In this document: positions 25,563 through 36,223 of the stretch, one piece after another
How positions within the stretch are numbered: position 1 is the stretch's first letter
How the letters are laid out: each line of letters begins with the position of its first letter
NCBI GenBank assembly: GCA_028095005.1
Contig: CM051460.1
Location: 79,811,676-79,875,675, forward strand
Length of the DNA stretch: 64,000 bases
Source: Rhynchospora pubera
Lineage: Eukaryota; Streptophyta; Magnoliopsida; Poales; Cyperaceae
Direction: 5' to 3'
The notes under the pieces: model-generated
The model's input: the letters and a program-made list of their open reading frames with translations, nothing else
The model's database searches: none
What the model was told of the DNA's origin: nothing
Translations under genes and position numbers: made by a program

Positions 25563-25966
25563 AAGTTTAATATGCACTATAGTGCATAAGGCATCCCGTG
25601 CACCGCGGACTTTTTCGGAGATACTTTTGTAAAATCTAATTTAACCAATCTAATCTACATATTGAAATCTCAAAGAAAACCAAATTTTACAATTTTTGAG
25701 ATTTTATTACTATATTTTTCGAATTTTTTAAGACATGCCATATTTGGAATATTGTAAATGGTACAACATTCCAAAAATGACATGTTTTAAAAAATTCGAA
25801 AAAAATAGTAATAAAATCTCAAAAATTGTAAATTTTGGTTTGATATGAGATTTCAATATGTAGATTAGATTGGTTAAATTAGATTTGTCAATTTACAAAA
25901 ATATTTCCAAAAAAGTTCGTGGTGCACGGAATGCCCTGTGCACTATAGTGCATATTAAACTTTCTC
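25559..25966. mobile_element. Fold-back element, 408 bp near-full-length palindrome, within (TA)n
   Basis: The left arm starts gagaaagtttaatatgcact and the right arm ends with its exact complement ending actttctc. About 180 bp on each side pair with few mismatches around a loop of roughly 35 bp near 25745-25780. Each arm tip contains the palindrome tgcactatagtgca. (TA)n lies on the left and a shorter TA tract (25974-25994) on the right. Size, structure and target resemble rice Micron-type MITEs. A transcript would form a long hairpin. Confidence 0.85.
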
Positions 25967-25973
25967 TATATAA

Positions 25974-25994
25974 AGATATATATATATATATATA
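25974..25994. repeat. (TA)n microsatellite
   Basis: Short TA tract shared as flank by the fold-back element and element C. Confidence 0.9.
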
Positions 25995-27927
25995 GAGTTT
26001 TGCTATGGTGAGTTGTAACTCACCAAAGGGTCCGTGAGTCGGGCTTAAAATTTCAAAATTTAGTTCGAAATGATCGATCCAAATCGTCTAATCCGAAAAA
26101 TTAAAAAATAATATTAAATTAATATAATATATTAAAAATAATATCAATATAATAATATTTTTTTAAATAGTATCAAAAGATCGGAATCCCAGATTCCGAC
26201 GGCAAGATCGGAATCCTTAGCTTTTTAATTTTTTTTATATTTATTTATTTATTTAATTTATTAATTAGTTAAATAATTAGAAAAATAGATAATATATTGT
26301 AAAAATATTGAAAAAATATGGAAAAAATCAGGAATAATTAAACTAAATTTTATATGTAATTTAGTATTTTTTGGGAATTTTTTTTCCTTTTATTAGTTTA
26401 TTAATTAGTTATTTAATTAGAAAAATAAATAATATATTCTAAAAATATTGAAAAAATATAAAAAAAATAAGGAATAATTAAACAAAATTTATATGTAATT
26501 TAGTTTTTTTTTTTGAAAATTTAATTTATTTTCCTTTTAATTAATTTATTTAATTAAAAAAATAAATAATTAAGTATAAATTTTTAATTAATTTACATTA
26601 AAATTATAAATTTTGAAACAACCATTTGATATGCGTCCCGGATGTCGTCCTCTGTATATATTATTTTCATATTATATATTAAACAATCATATCGAGTCTC
26701 ATGATCAAGGAAGCACTTTCTGGATTGCGTTAGAAAGGAAGCACACGAGATTGATGTTTTACTGAGACGGAGAAGAAAGACTAAATTCACTTGATTTACT
26801 GCATTTCTCTTTTTAATAATTAATTTATGATTTTAAAAACCTTTTTAGTAGTTTAGAGTGGTTTTTAGGTTTGCAAACTTTCAAAGTGGATTTTGGAGGT
26901 CCAAAGAGCGTTTTTTGGCTTCGAAAATGGTCGTTACGGGGTTACACCCGGGTTACACCCCGATAACATGTGTAGATCTCGTCGTCAGCTTCGTTTGCGC
27001 CAAATGGACCTTCCTATCAAAAGGTATGCCTGTTTAAAGTTTTAATGTTCAAGTTATGCCTTTGTATCCCTGCAAATGCAGAAAAGATTAATAAAACTTT
27101 GAACATTCTGAAAGGATTATGCCTTTGTATCCCTGCAAATTCTGAAAATTTATAATCCTTTCTAAATGGTACAATTCATTTAATTAAATAAGTTATAAAA
27201 TTTTTTATTTTAATTAAATAAATTAATTAAAATGAAAATAAATTTAATTTCCCAAAAAATACTAAATTACATATAAAATTTAATTTAATTATTACTGATT
27301 TTTTCCATATTTTTTGAATATTTTTACAATATATTATCTATTTTTCTAATTATTTAACTAATTAATAAAATAAATAAATAAATAAATAAATAATATATAA
27401 AAAAATTAAAAAGCTAAGATCGGAATCTCGAATTCCGATCTCAGCTAAGGTCAGAATCCGGGATTCCGATCTCAGCTAAGATCGGAATCCAAGAATCCGA
27501 TCTTGCGTTCGGAATCTGGGATTCCGATCTCGTGATACTATTTAAAAAAATCTTATTATATTGATATTATTTTTAATATATTATATTAATTTAATACTAT
27601 TTTTAAATTTTTCGGTCGTCTAATACGATCTCCCAATTGAAATCTCAATGCAGACTAAATTTTATATATTTTTGAAATTTTTAAGTATTTTTTCGGATTT
27701 TTAAAAGCTGTTGTTTTTGAACGGTTCAGAACTAATTAGATTAATGATTTTCTAAAATTTCAAAAAAATACTTACAAATTTTGAAAAAAATATAAAATTT
27801 GGTCTGCATGGAGTTTTCAATTGGGAGATCATATTAGACGGTTTGGATCGATCATTTTGAACTAAATTTCGAAATTTTGAGCCCGACTCACAGACTCTTT
27901 GGTGAGTTGCAACTCACCATAGCAAAA

Positions 27928-27930
<3 letters not shown>
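25995..27930. mobile_element. TIR element C, 1936 bp, giant inverted arms, within (TA)n
   Basis: The left end gagttttgctatggtgagtt is complementary to the right end ccatagcaaaactc. Diverged complementarity extends some 600-700 bp inward on each side. Each tip holds the palindrome ggtgagttgtaactcacc (gc for gt on the right). The arms contain atcggaatcc/attccgatc inverted pairs, single or double on the left (near 26185-26215) and about four in tandem on the right (27415-27530). The central region, 26590-27170, is unrelated and contains ggggttacacccgggttaca near 26940. No transposase is recognisable. Confidence 0.8.
27415..27535. repeat. Tandem inverted GATCGGAATCC units
   Basis: About four copies of a roughly 30-bp unit made of aagatcggaatcc and its complement ggattccgatct, in the right arm of element C. 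The left arm has fewer copies, so the array expanded or contracted after the arms diverged. Confidence 0.8.

Positions 27931-27964
<34 letters not shown>
27931..27964. repeat. (TA)n microsatellite
   Basis: TA tract lying between elements C and B. Confidence 0.95.
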
Positions 27965-27966
<2 letters not shown>

Positions 27967-27967
<1 letters not shown>

Positions 27968-29190
27968 GTTGGCTAATGTCCTATGGATAGGACTGAGCCC
28001 CTTTCCTATCCACTTTTTAATTGTTCGATCGCATCTAGATCCGTGCGTAGATGAGATCCGATGACCAGAAGAATTTCGCTGAGGGGAGCGATTCTTTAAG
28101 TTTTCCATTAATTGCTCTCTCTTCTCCGTGAATTACTCTCCCCTCTCCGTCTGTAAAAACTAAAAAGTATCTCTCACCAAATCAACTGAGAAACAAGGGG
28201 CAATTTTCATCAAATAACAAAAGAAAATTTCACTCATGTTGCTATACTTGAAAAGTTACTGGCTTTCAAGCAATGGTACTGACAAAAGTTGTTCCAGCGA
28301 ACCACCGCATTGCTGCCGGTTTATGAAGCACCAGCGAATAGCTAGTGGCTTTGTCAGTACCAGTGAACCACCGCACTGCTGCCGGAGTATGAAGCACCAT
28401 TGGAAAGGCGGTGGCAATGAGAAGAGAACAATACCACACTCAACCCTTGTCATGAGCTTTTTAGCATTCGATTTGAAGAAGAAATTTTAGAACCAACTTA
28501 AAAGAAATGCAAAATTGGCTCGATTAAATTCATCATATCCAAAGTGCTTACTCAGAAAAGCTTCGTGAGGATTCTTTGAAGGAGGTTGAGCCATCAATTT
28601 GAGTTAAAATGAAGCAGTGTGCCAGGGACACCAGTCTAGAGGATCTTGGTCTCTCTTTATTCATTTTTGTTGTTAATCCATAACGTAAGACCCAGAAGCA
28701 TGAGCCAATCACATCTGCCACTTTAATGGTTGCTTCACTAACAAATGGGCTCCACTGTGTGAGTAGAGAAATGACAAGCGAAGAGATGGAGAGTCAAGGC
28801 TTCAAATTTTATTTTATTTATTATTCTTTATTTTTGCGGTTGTGAAAACTGAAAAGTGATTGTTGCGAGCGGAATGATATTTTGCTTTATCGAGTAGAGG
28901 GGCTCCCTGAATACGCGATTTTGTGAATAGATAGATAGGGAAGAATGGGAGAGACGAATTGGGAGGGAGGGAGAAAGAAGTGGAGTCGAAGGAAGAGAGA
29001 GAGGCGAGCGTAAATAACGGAAGGGACAGTGCAATTAACGGAGGCGAGAGCACAAATAACGGAGGGACAGAGAAAATTTAATCGCATCTATCTTTACAGC
29101 GCAAAAATAATAGCCCTCAGATCTCATTTTTATTCTCAATCGAACGGTTGAAAAGTGAATAGGATAGAGGCTCAGTCCTATCCAAAGGAC
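27967..29190. mobile_element. TIR element B, about 1.2 kb, same family as element A
   Basis: The left end has gtcctatggataggactgag and then ttcctatccact. The right end, reverse-complemented, has gtcctttggataggactgag and then tcctattcac. The left flank is (TA)n and the right flank a TA-rich tract. The interior 28290-28400 carries a 66-bp tandem duplication containing accaccgca(t/c)tgctgccgg. The short open frame across it (28236-28490) is repetitive and matches no family I know; it may be captured host DNA. Confidence 0.72.
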
Positions 29191-29199
29191 TTTATATTT

Positions 29200-29385
29200 A
29201 TATTTATATATATATATTAAGTAGAACAATTATATGTATTAACTAGAATAGTTGCTATATTAACTATAACAGTTATATATATCAACCAGAACAATTATAT
29301 GTATTAACTAAAACAGTTACTATATTAAGTAAAACAGTTATATATATTAACTAAAACAAATATTATATTAAATAGTGCATTTGTT
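29200..29385. repeat. AT-rich minisatellite, units of about 32/65 bp
   Basis: Tandem units of the form tatattaactagaacagtta; a dimer of about 65 bp beginning agaacaattatatgtattaa recurs at about 29224 and 29289. A similar tract occurs inside the MITE at 56870-57020, which suggests a shared mobile source. Confidence 0.7.
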
Positions 29386-30317
29386 TTTAGAACTAGAACA
29401 ATTAGAGAAGGATGGGAGTAACTATGACGTTCTGGGAAGGTAGAAGAGCGAAACAAAAGGGAGAGGGTGGGAGCGAACTAGAGGGGATGAGCGCTGAATT
29501 TTTCCGGAAATAGAAAAAAAGAAAGAAAACCCATCTCTGGAGATGATGGGAATGATTTTCATTAATGAAGCATTATCCTTATTAATGTATCTTGAGGATG
29601 ATCTTATCAGCCACGTTAATTTTGTCAGTTTCTCAAATTTCTGGTCAGAAATTTCGCACCCCATAGACTTTATTATTATTTTTACTATATAACTTTCTGT
29701 ATATGCAACTGCTGCCAGAAAAACTCATCCGGAAGGTGTTTCCCTATTTGTACTATTTTATCGTGAGATTTGCAAAAGAACTAAATAAAGATAGATTTTG
29801 GTTTCAGTATAAAAGCATGGACAGTACAAACTGGGCCACAACACAAACACACAAGTATTGAACCGGATGAATTCTAAAATATGTTGCTCTTCTTAATCCA
29901 TCATTTACTATCAGACCGAAAAGGAGTCCAAGTTTAGTTTATAAAATTTTCCAGAAAAAGAAAAGAAAAGGAAAACTAAATTTTTTTATCATAAAATGAG
30001 GACCAAAAAATTCACAGAATCACCTGTACAATTCTGAAAGAAACGCTGTTCCCTAGTGCACTCGAAATAAAGGAGTGTGGTGAGGCGGGATTGGCTTTTT
30101 GACTTGTCCTAAATCTCATGCCCATAATTAATTAGGCCTAGAACCATCCCGGGGGAAAAAAAATGAACAATAGATAAATAATCACTACATCTAGAAATTA
30201 AGGTAAAAATGGAACATAAAACTATTTTGGTTTCTGTTACACCTGCATGACAAGTTCTATCAACAAGTTTGTACTTCTCTTCTCGGAGATAGTACTGAAT
30301 TGCATTAGAGATCGAAG
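29386..30317. other. 3' flank of the DUF212 gene; no other gene
   Basis: Contains the 3' UTR and downstream sequence of the minus-strand DUF212 gene. A purine-rich stretch at 29410-29530 resembles the inner parts of nearby MITEs. No coding sequence supported. Confidence 0.4.
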
Positions 30318-31760
30318 CTAAATTGGAACAATACAACCTTGGCAACAAAACCAAGCAACCAAAATACCCAAAACAGCCCCGGCAAAGACTTGCGAAGGAG
30401 TATGACCTAAGAGCTCCTTCAATTTTCTTTCACTTATTGGATGTCCCTGAAATAGGTCCTCAACAATTTTATTGAGCACCTAAATTTCAAAAAAAGATAA
30501 AGAAGATAAATACACAAAACCACATAAACAAATTGAAAAATACAAAATATTGTCACAAACATAAGGATTTAGCACCATATATACGCTTACAATAACCAGC
30601 AACATAGTTTGGTCGCAGGCCTAATATTAACCCTTTTTGAACTTACAATGTTTTCGTTACTTGGGGTCAATTTATAGTTTTCAGTGAAATTGTCCTTTAT
30701 TTCATCTTTTATGTTCTTTCATTTAGTTTTCTGGTACCACCATAATTTGTTTTGAACAGACCAACTAAGTTTCTCCATTTTTTGTATTTGTAATAGACCA
30801 CAATGAGTATCTTACTGTTGTTTCCAAATACTAAAGAGTTGTGGCCATCCAGATAATCAACAGCAATTAGCAAGTTAAACTTAATTGACATGGAATTTTG
30901 GATGAGTTGAGCCCAATTTTGAATGTTGTTACAGAAAATTTCAACATGTATATTACCCGTAATGTATGCCCACAATGTGTTCGACAAAAAGCCTCATAAA
31001 GAAGTTTGGGTTACCTAATCGTAATCTCCTTCTTAATTATAATCACCACTAAATTTACCAGAAATTTGAAAGAACAAATAGATGAAGCATTTACCTCAGC
31101 TTGCATCCCAGCATGTCTTCTCACACCAGTAGCATCATACATCACTATCAAACTAAACCCCAAACAAACAGGAAACAGTGAGTCGCTAACACCATGACAA
31201 AACGCCACAGACGCCGTCAGAGCCGTACAAAGAGAAGAGTGTGAAGAAGGCATCCCACCTGAACTAAACAGAATCCCCAAATCCCATTTCCTCTCCACAA
31301 AAAAATTCAGAAAAACCTTTATAGTCTGTGCCAGAAACCAAGCTACTAATCCGGAAACAAAGGTTGGATTGGCCGCCAGTGTCCATAAAAAGGGGCTGAC
31401 ACGCGACTTGGAAATCGCAGCCGCAGTCGTGCTCATGAGAATAGTACCAATGCCAGCTTGGCACTTGAACTGAGGCCTAATGGTGGGGTCAGAGAAACCA
31501 CCATGGAGGAAAGATTGAACCTTCGGGAGCGATTGAAGAAGCGAAAAGATGAAGCACAAATGAGGAATTGCATTGGATTGGTGTTGTAAGGTTTCGAATC
31601 GGGGGTTTTTGAGAGGGAATGAGCTGAGCTTGGAGAAGGAAGGCGAGTATGGTCTGGTTGAAATAGACTTGGGTCTTCTCGGATTAGGGTTGAGGTTTGG
31701 TTTTCGAGGGAGTGGAGAGGAGGAAACCCTAAAAGAGGGTTTCAAGCTAAGAATCTCCAT
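30318..31760 (-). CDS. DUF212 (acid phosphatase/vanadium haloperoxidase-related) protein, plastid-targeted, 275 aa, two exons
   Basis: Exon 1 is 31760-31095 (222 codons) and exon 2 is 30479-30318 (53 codons plus stop). The junction is GAG|GTAAAT...TTTAG|GTG, phase 0. The product is a complete PF02681 (DUF212) protein. Residues 1 to about 60 are Ser/Pro/Arg-rich and non-acidic, a likely chloroplast transit peptide. The domain begins near 127 with NPTFVSGLVAWFLAQTIKV. It contains GGMPSSHS (168-175), YDATGVRRHAG (208-218) and LGHTPSQV (246-253), and ends in a hydrophobic GAVLGILVAW helix. Several membrane spans are likely. The family is placed in the PAP2/haloperoxidase superfamily by fold and motif; its enzymatic activity in plants is not established. 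The 615-bp intron looks non-coding. The start codon is the first ATG of the frame, and (CT)-rich 5' leader DNA precedes it. Confidence 0.93.
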
Positions 31761-31839
31761 GGCTGCTCCGCATCGCCACAGTAGAGAAGAGAAAGGGAGA
31801 GAAAGAGAGAGAGAGACCTCAACTGGGAGTTAGCGAACA

Positions 31840-32176
31840 AGCCGTTATCGATTGGGTTTTAGTTCTCAGAAAAATCGACAACTTTTTACCCTCGATTATA
31901 AGAGGAATTAGCGTGATGAGAGAGTGAGGTGGGGAAGAGATGAAGGTTATTTTGGTAATTTTAGATGTTCTTGAGGATTTGGGATGGTAAAGGGCATAGG
32001 AGTTGGGATATTACGGGAAGATTCTTTGTAGGTCCGTATCTTTGCCATATTGTCGCGCTTTGAGGGAGACTTTTTCGGTACACTTGGTTTACAGTAGTAG
32101 TCTGGAATGTGAGTTCTATTTAATTCTGACAGTGGGTCCTGTTTCGAGAACAATGGAGTAAGACAATGAGTTTTGA
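31840..32176. other. Upstream region of the DUF212 gene
   Basis: Likely promoter and upstream flank. A GA/CT-rich stretch lies at 31790-31820 in the presumed leader. I see no confident TATA box and no other gene. Confidence 0.4.
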
Positions 32177-32658
32177 CTTCTGACCAAGCTTTAAAATTTC
32201 GGACTTTTCGGTATGACGGTCCAGGTCCCATGTTATTTCGGTGTTATTTCGATGTTATAACAGCGATATAACGGTGTAGTGTTTTTTCAAAGTTTGACAC
32301 ACATCAATTCTATAACTATCAAGTTATATGTTTATACATCTTCAATACTCCATACAAATAACATACGGCCATACCAAATTCAATATACTACAGTGTACCA
32401 ATATTGAGTAGCAGTAGCAGCTTGTACCAATTTAATAATAGTTCAATATTAAATACACAATTTAACAATAGTAGCAATAACAGCTTGTTATTTCGCCGAA
32501 ATAACTGAAATAACGCGTTATATCGCCGAAATAAATGAAATAACGCGTTACGTCATTTTCTCAATTAAGACTGTAACGTTCATGTGGGTTGACACAGAAT
32601 ACCGCTATTTCTATTATTTCGCCGTTATTTCGGAGAAATTTAGAAGCTTGCTTCTGAC
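32177..32658. mobile_element. hAT-like MITE, 466 bp (32185-32650), 8-bp TSD CTTCTGAC
   Basis: A perfect 8-bp duplication CTTCTGAC (32177-32184 and 32651-32658) flanks an element with TIR CAAGCTTTAAAATTTC and right end GAAATTTAGAAGCTTG. The subterminal region repeats ttatttcg(gt/ccg) and taacgcgtta units. The 8-bp TSD fits hAT. A related copy lies at 63552-63996. Confidence 0.85.
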
Positions 32659-32667
32659 CAATCCTAG

Positions 32668-33270
32668 CATTCGCATAGGGCTGTCAATGGATACGGTACG
32701 GTACGATAGAAGGTATTTTCATTACCGCACCCGTTAAAATTTTTTTTACCCGCATCCTACCCGTATCAGTTAAAAAATAGTTTTACACGTACCTTATCCG
32801 TACCCGTTAAGAATTAACGGTACGGGTATGATAACGGTAAAAAATGAATATAATAATAATAATAAAAATTGTACATTCTGTATAAATAAATTAAATCAAT
32901 AAGTATATTAATAAAGTGCAACAATGGTGGCGAATATTTTAGGTTTTTGCTTTTTCATTTTTTCGTACAGTGAATGGAAAGATTTATAAATCTTAAATAA
33001 AATCTAGCAATATTTTTTACCAATCACGCAATATAAGATGCCATATGTATCATGTAATTATATCTTTTTAATTGTGGCAATTACCCGTTATGAAAACGGT
33101 ACGAAATAGCTTTTATCCGTACCCGTATCCGTACCTGTTAAATTATTGAAAAATTTTCCTTACCCGTACCCGTACCCGTTAACTTAACGAAAATAAAACT
33201 TTATCCATACCCATCTTATACGGTACGATACGGATTGGGTAAACAGATAAACGAGTTTCATTGATTCGCA
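32668..33270. mobile_element. hAT-like MITE with (T)ACCCG subterminal repeats
   Basis: Starts at 32676 with tagggctgtcaatggatacg, a common plant hAT MITE end, and is packed at both ends with acccgtacccg-type repeats in opposite orientation. The flanks cattcgca and gattcgca agree in 7 of 8 bases. The right terminus lacks the expected complement of tagggctgtc, so its tip is probably deleted. Confidence 0.7.
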
Positions 33271-35179
33271 AAATGGAATATGGATTCAGTTATTGACGCA
33301 TTTGCTACACCTCAATACCTCCGTGAAATGATAAAGATTGTTGACTATGCATATGGAAACGGTTCGCTATGTAATAATTAAACCTGAATAATCTGGGAAA
33401 TAATAAAATTTCAAAATGAACAGACTAAAATATTTTGATCGAATCACTATTACATACTAGACGGGAATATCGAGCTTCGCTCGATCCTGACTACCTCTAT
33501 TTTTCTCAATCCAAAATAAATTGATTATAATTTGCATGATTATTAGAAGAGGCACAAAAGAAAATTATCGATGAAAGATCACTGTAATTTCTCAAGCAAT
33601 GATCGATATATGTAGGATTCAAATTTTGCAAAAAGGTATTAATTGCATTAAAGAATGTAGTAATTTCTCCCAAAAAATAATAAACAAAGAAATCAAAAGA
33701 GGCAACAAAAAAAAAGAAAGAAAGAATTATTTTGCATATTTGCTATCGTGGGATTGCTAATCAGCAAATAATGAGAATTGTTTTTCTTTATGACCATCTA
33801 AAATCAAATTAATTAAGATAATTTGTAAAAAAATGGAAATCAGGCAGGAATTAAAAGAATTTGTTTCCTCATTAAGATAATTATCGTCTTTATGACCATC
33901 TAAAATCAACAAAAATAAGACAAAATCCTTACTTGTGGCGACAATAAAAAAGTTCATTGGCAACCTAAGAGGAATATACCGATGAAACATTTTAATTAGG
34001 AAATGAGAGAATTAGAAAACCAGACTGAAATTTTGGAAAACCTTTAAATTAAGCAAAAATAAGAGAAAATAGACCTGATCCATGGATCAAGTTGATTGAT
34101 TCCTTAGCATCTAGCTTTCTTGCAGCATTCTCCTATTTAAAGAAACATACAAAAATATCAGAAAAAATAGAAATAAAAAGATGGAAACTTAGGTTATAAC
34201 TTCGGGACATTTCATGTCTGATCTTGTTCGGTACCTATATTTTATGATTAAATAAAACACGAAGAATATCATACAGGAAAGGAAAATTAACAAAATCAAT
34301 AAATAAATCCTACCAATAAAAGAAGAAAATATAATTTTAGCTCAACAATCTTAATTTTCATTAAGAATTTTGCATTATTTAATAAATAAAAACAGCAGCA
34401 ATAATACATCTGATGATAAAAAAATATATAGATAACAAAACCTCAATTAGAAAAGTACACAACATATTTTCTCACATACCATCATATATATAGACATAAT
34501 AATAACGGAACAAAAAATAATTACATTAATTATGCAGTAATTATAATTTTAAATGCATTTAAAACAATTATAATGATCTTAGGGCATGCACAATTATCCA
34601 TGGAAAACTGTTGTCAACAATAGCCATAATAGCATATGTTTAATTAGATATGCACAATTATGCATTAATTATAATTTTAAATGTATTTAAAACAATTATC
34701 TACTGTAAGACAAAAGATGAGGGCTCGACCCTTTTTAGTCAAAAAATAACTCGATTGTAAGACAAAAGGAGATCAGAAGAATATTTTATTACCATTATTC
34801 GTTAACAAAGACAAAAAGAAAAATATTAATATATTACAGAAATCAAATACATAAGTGAATGACTTTATAATTTAGAGCATGCCTCCAGTAATGTAAAACT
34901 CTCTAAAAAAAACATATAATAAATACATGCTTCTCATTTTTTAAATGAAACATATGAGAAAAATATCCGATTTAACGGTAATCGAGGGGAGCTTAGGATT
35001 TGATTTTGCACGTATTAATAGTAATGTCTACAGTGTTTGTGAAGAGACCTTAATCCATCGCAAGGAGAAGGAGAACTCACCTTGATTTTGCACAGGGATG
35101 GAACGGTACAGCGACAAAGAGCGACGACTGAGAAGGGACCGAGAGAGACGAAGGAAAAGGATTAAGGGGGCGACATTTT
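33271..35179. other. AT-rich intergenic sequence, nothing recognised
   Basis: About 1.9 kb, very AT-rich, with no ORF of coding character. A 27-bp motif beginning tttatgaccatctaaaatca occurs twice (33788 and 33890). Two similar stretches near 34540-34570 and 34660-34700 share aatgcatttaaaacaattat. Confidence 0.45.
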
Positions 35180-35363
35180 GGCTCTGTTTGGATGGCTTCC
35201 GAGATGAATAAGGAATAACCACTTTTTACTAATAAATTTATTTCTAACCATTCAAACTCTTTACAAAAGTTACACACTTCCCAATAAATTTACCCCTTCC
35301 TAATAAATTTTTTCCCTTCTTCCTTCTTCCTACCTTATTCTCAATATGCATCCAAATGGAGCC
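35180..35363. mobile_element. Small TIR MITE, 184 bp
   Basis: The left end ggctctgtttggatg is complementary to the right end catccaaatggagcc, and both continue inward with gaataagg-type matches. The flanks give only a possible 3-bp duplication (TTT), so the superfamily is uncertain. Confidence 0.6.
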
Positions 35364-36223
35364 TTTATTCAGGCGGCTTCCACTCCCGGGAAGCGGGAAC
35401 GACCGACTGACGCAATGAGCTTTCCTTCTTTTTGTCCCCTTTGGTTGCGATGAGCTAGGATGGGAAGGGATGGCACAATTTAGGGGACAATTTCTTGCGA
35501 TTCCAATTACGTTTGAAATGCTGAAACGGGTCATTCTGGTGATGAGAAAGTTCGGCACATAATTTTTTATAGAATTACAGTTTCAAATTTATGAAAAAGC
35601 ACATAACAACCAATCGAAAAAATTGCTGCCGTGTCGCTTACTAAATTAAAAAATGGAAACCGAAACCCACGCATCTTTATTTATAATACTGAAACTGATA
35701 CTGATACTGATACTGATTTGGTTTATTTTGCAGAGGAATTTTTGGACTAAATAGCGGCGGTCGGTGAGGAGTCATTAAAATATACTAAAACTTGTTTTTA
35801 ATGGATATTTTTGAAGGATTAATTGATAATTTGGAATTATGTAGAAAATAACCTCAATGGTTGTTTTTTTCCAAGGAGATCTTTCATGAAAGTTGTAGTC
35901 ATGATGATCTGTCAATACGTGAAATCAGATTGATCCAAAGTCAAAGTGTAACTCACCGATTTAAAATTCGAGGTACCTATTTTCAGAACATATGAACTCC
36001 AAATAAATAAAAAAAAATGGAATTTTCATGACCGCATTTTTGATAGGGGACGAGCCAATTCTCTCCGACGAAAATTGTGGATATTTTCTTTCTCTTGTGG
36101 ACAAAATTGCCAAATTAATTCAGAAAATCGCTTTTAACACATTGGGGTTTTTTTTTGTGTGTTTTTAAGGTGACAATGATGCGTTGATAGTAGCGAAATA
36201 AGTAGATGAAGTACCATTAATAT
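35364..36223. other. Intergenic, no gene seen
   Basis: GC-richer sequence at 35380-35480 has an open frame but no family match. A short (ctgata)n tract lies near 35692-35715. Confidence 0.4.

Noticed and set aside
29422..29664. 80-codon minus frame
   Set aside because: No family resemblance and sits in GA/CT-rich MITE-like sequence.
30709..30987. 92-codon minus-strand frame inside the DUF212 intron
   Set aside because: No family signature, and it lies in a well-supported intron.
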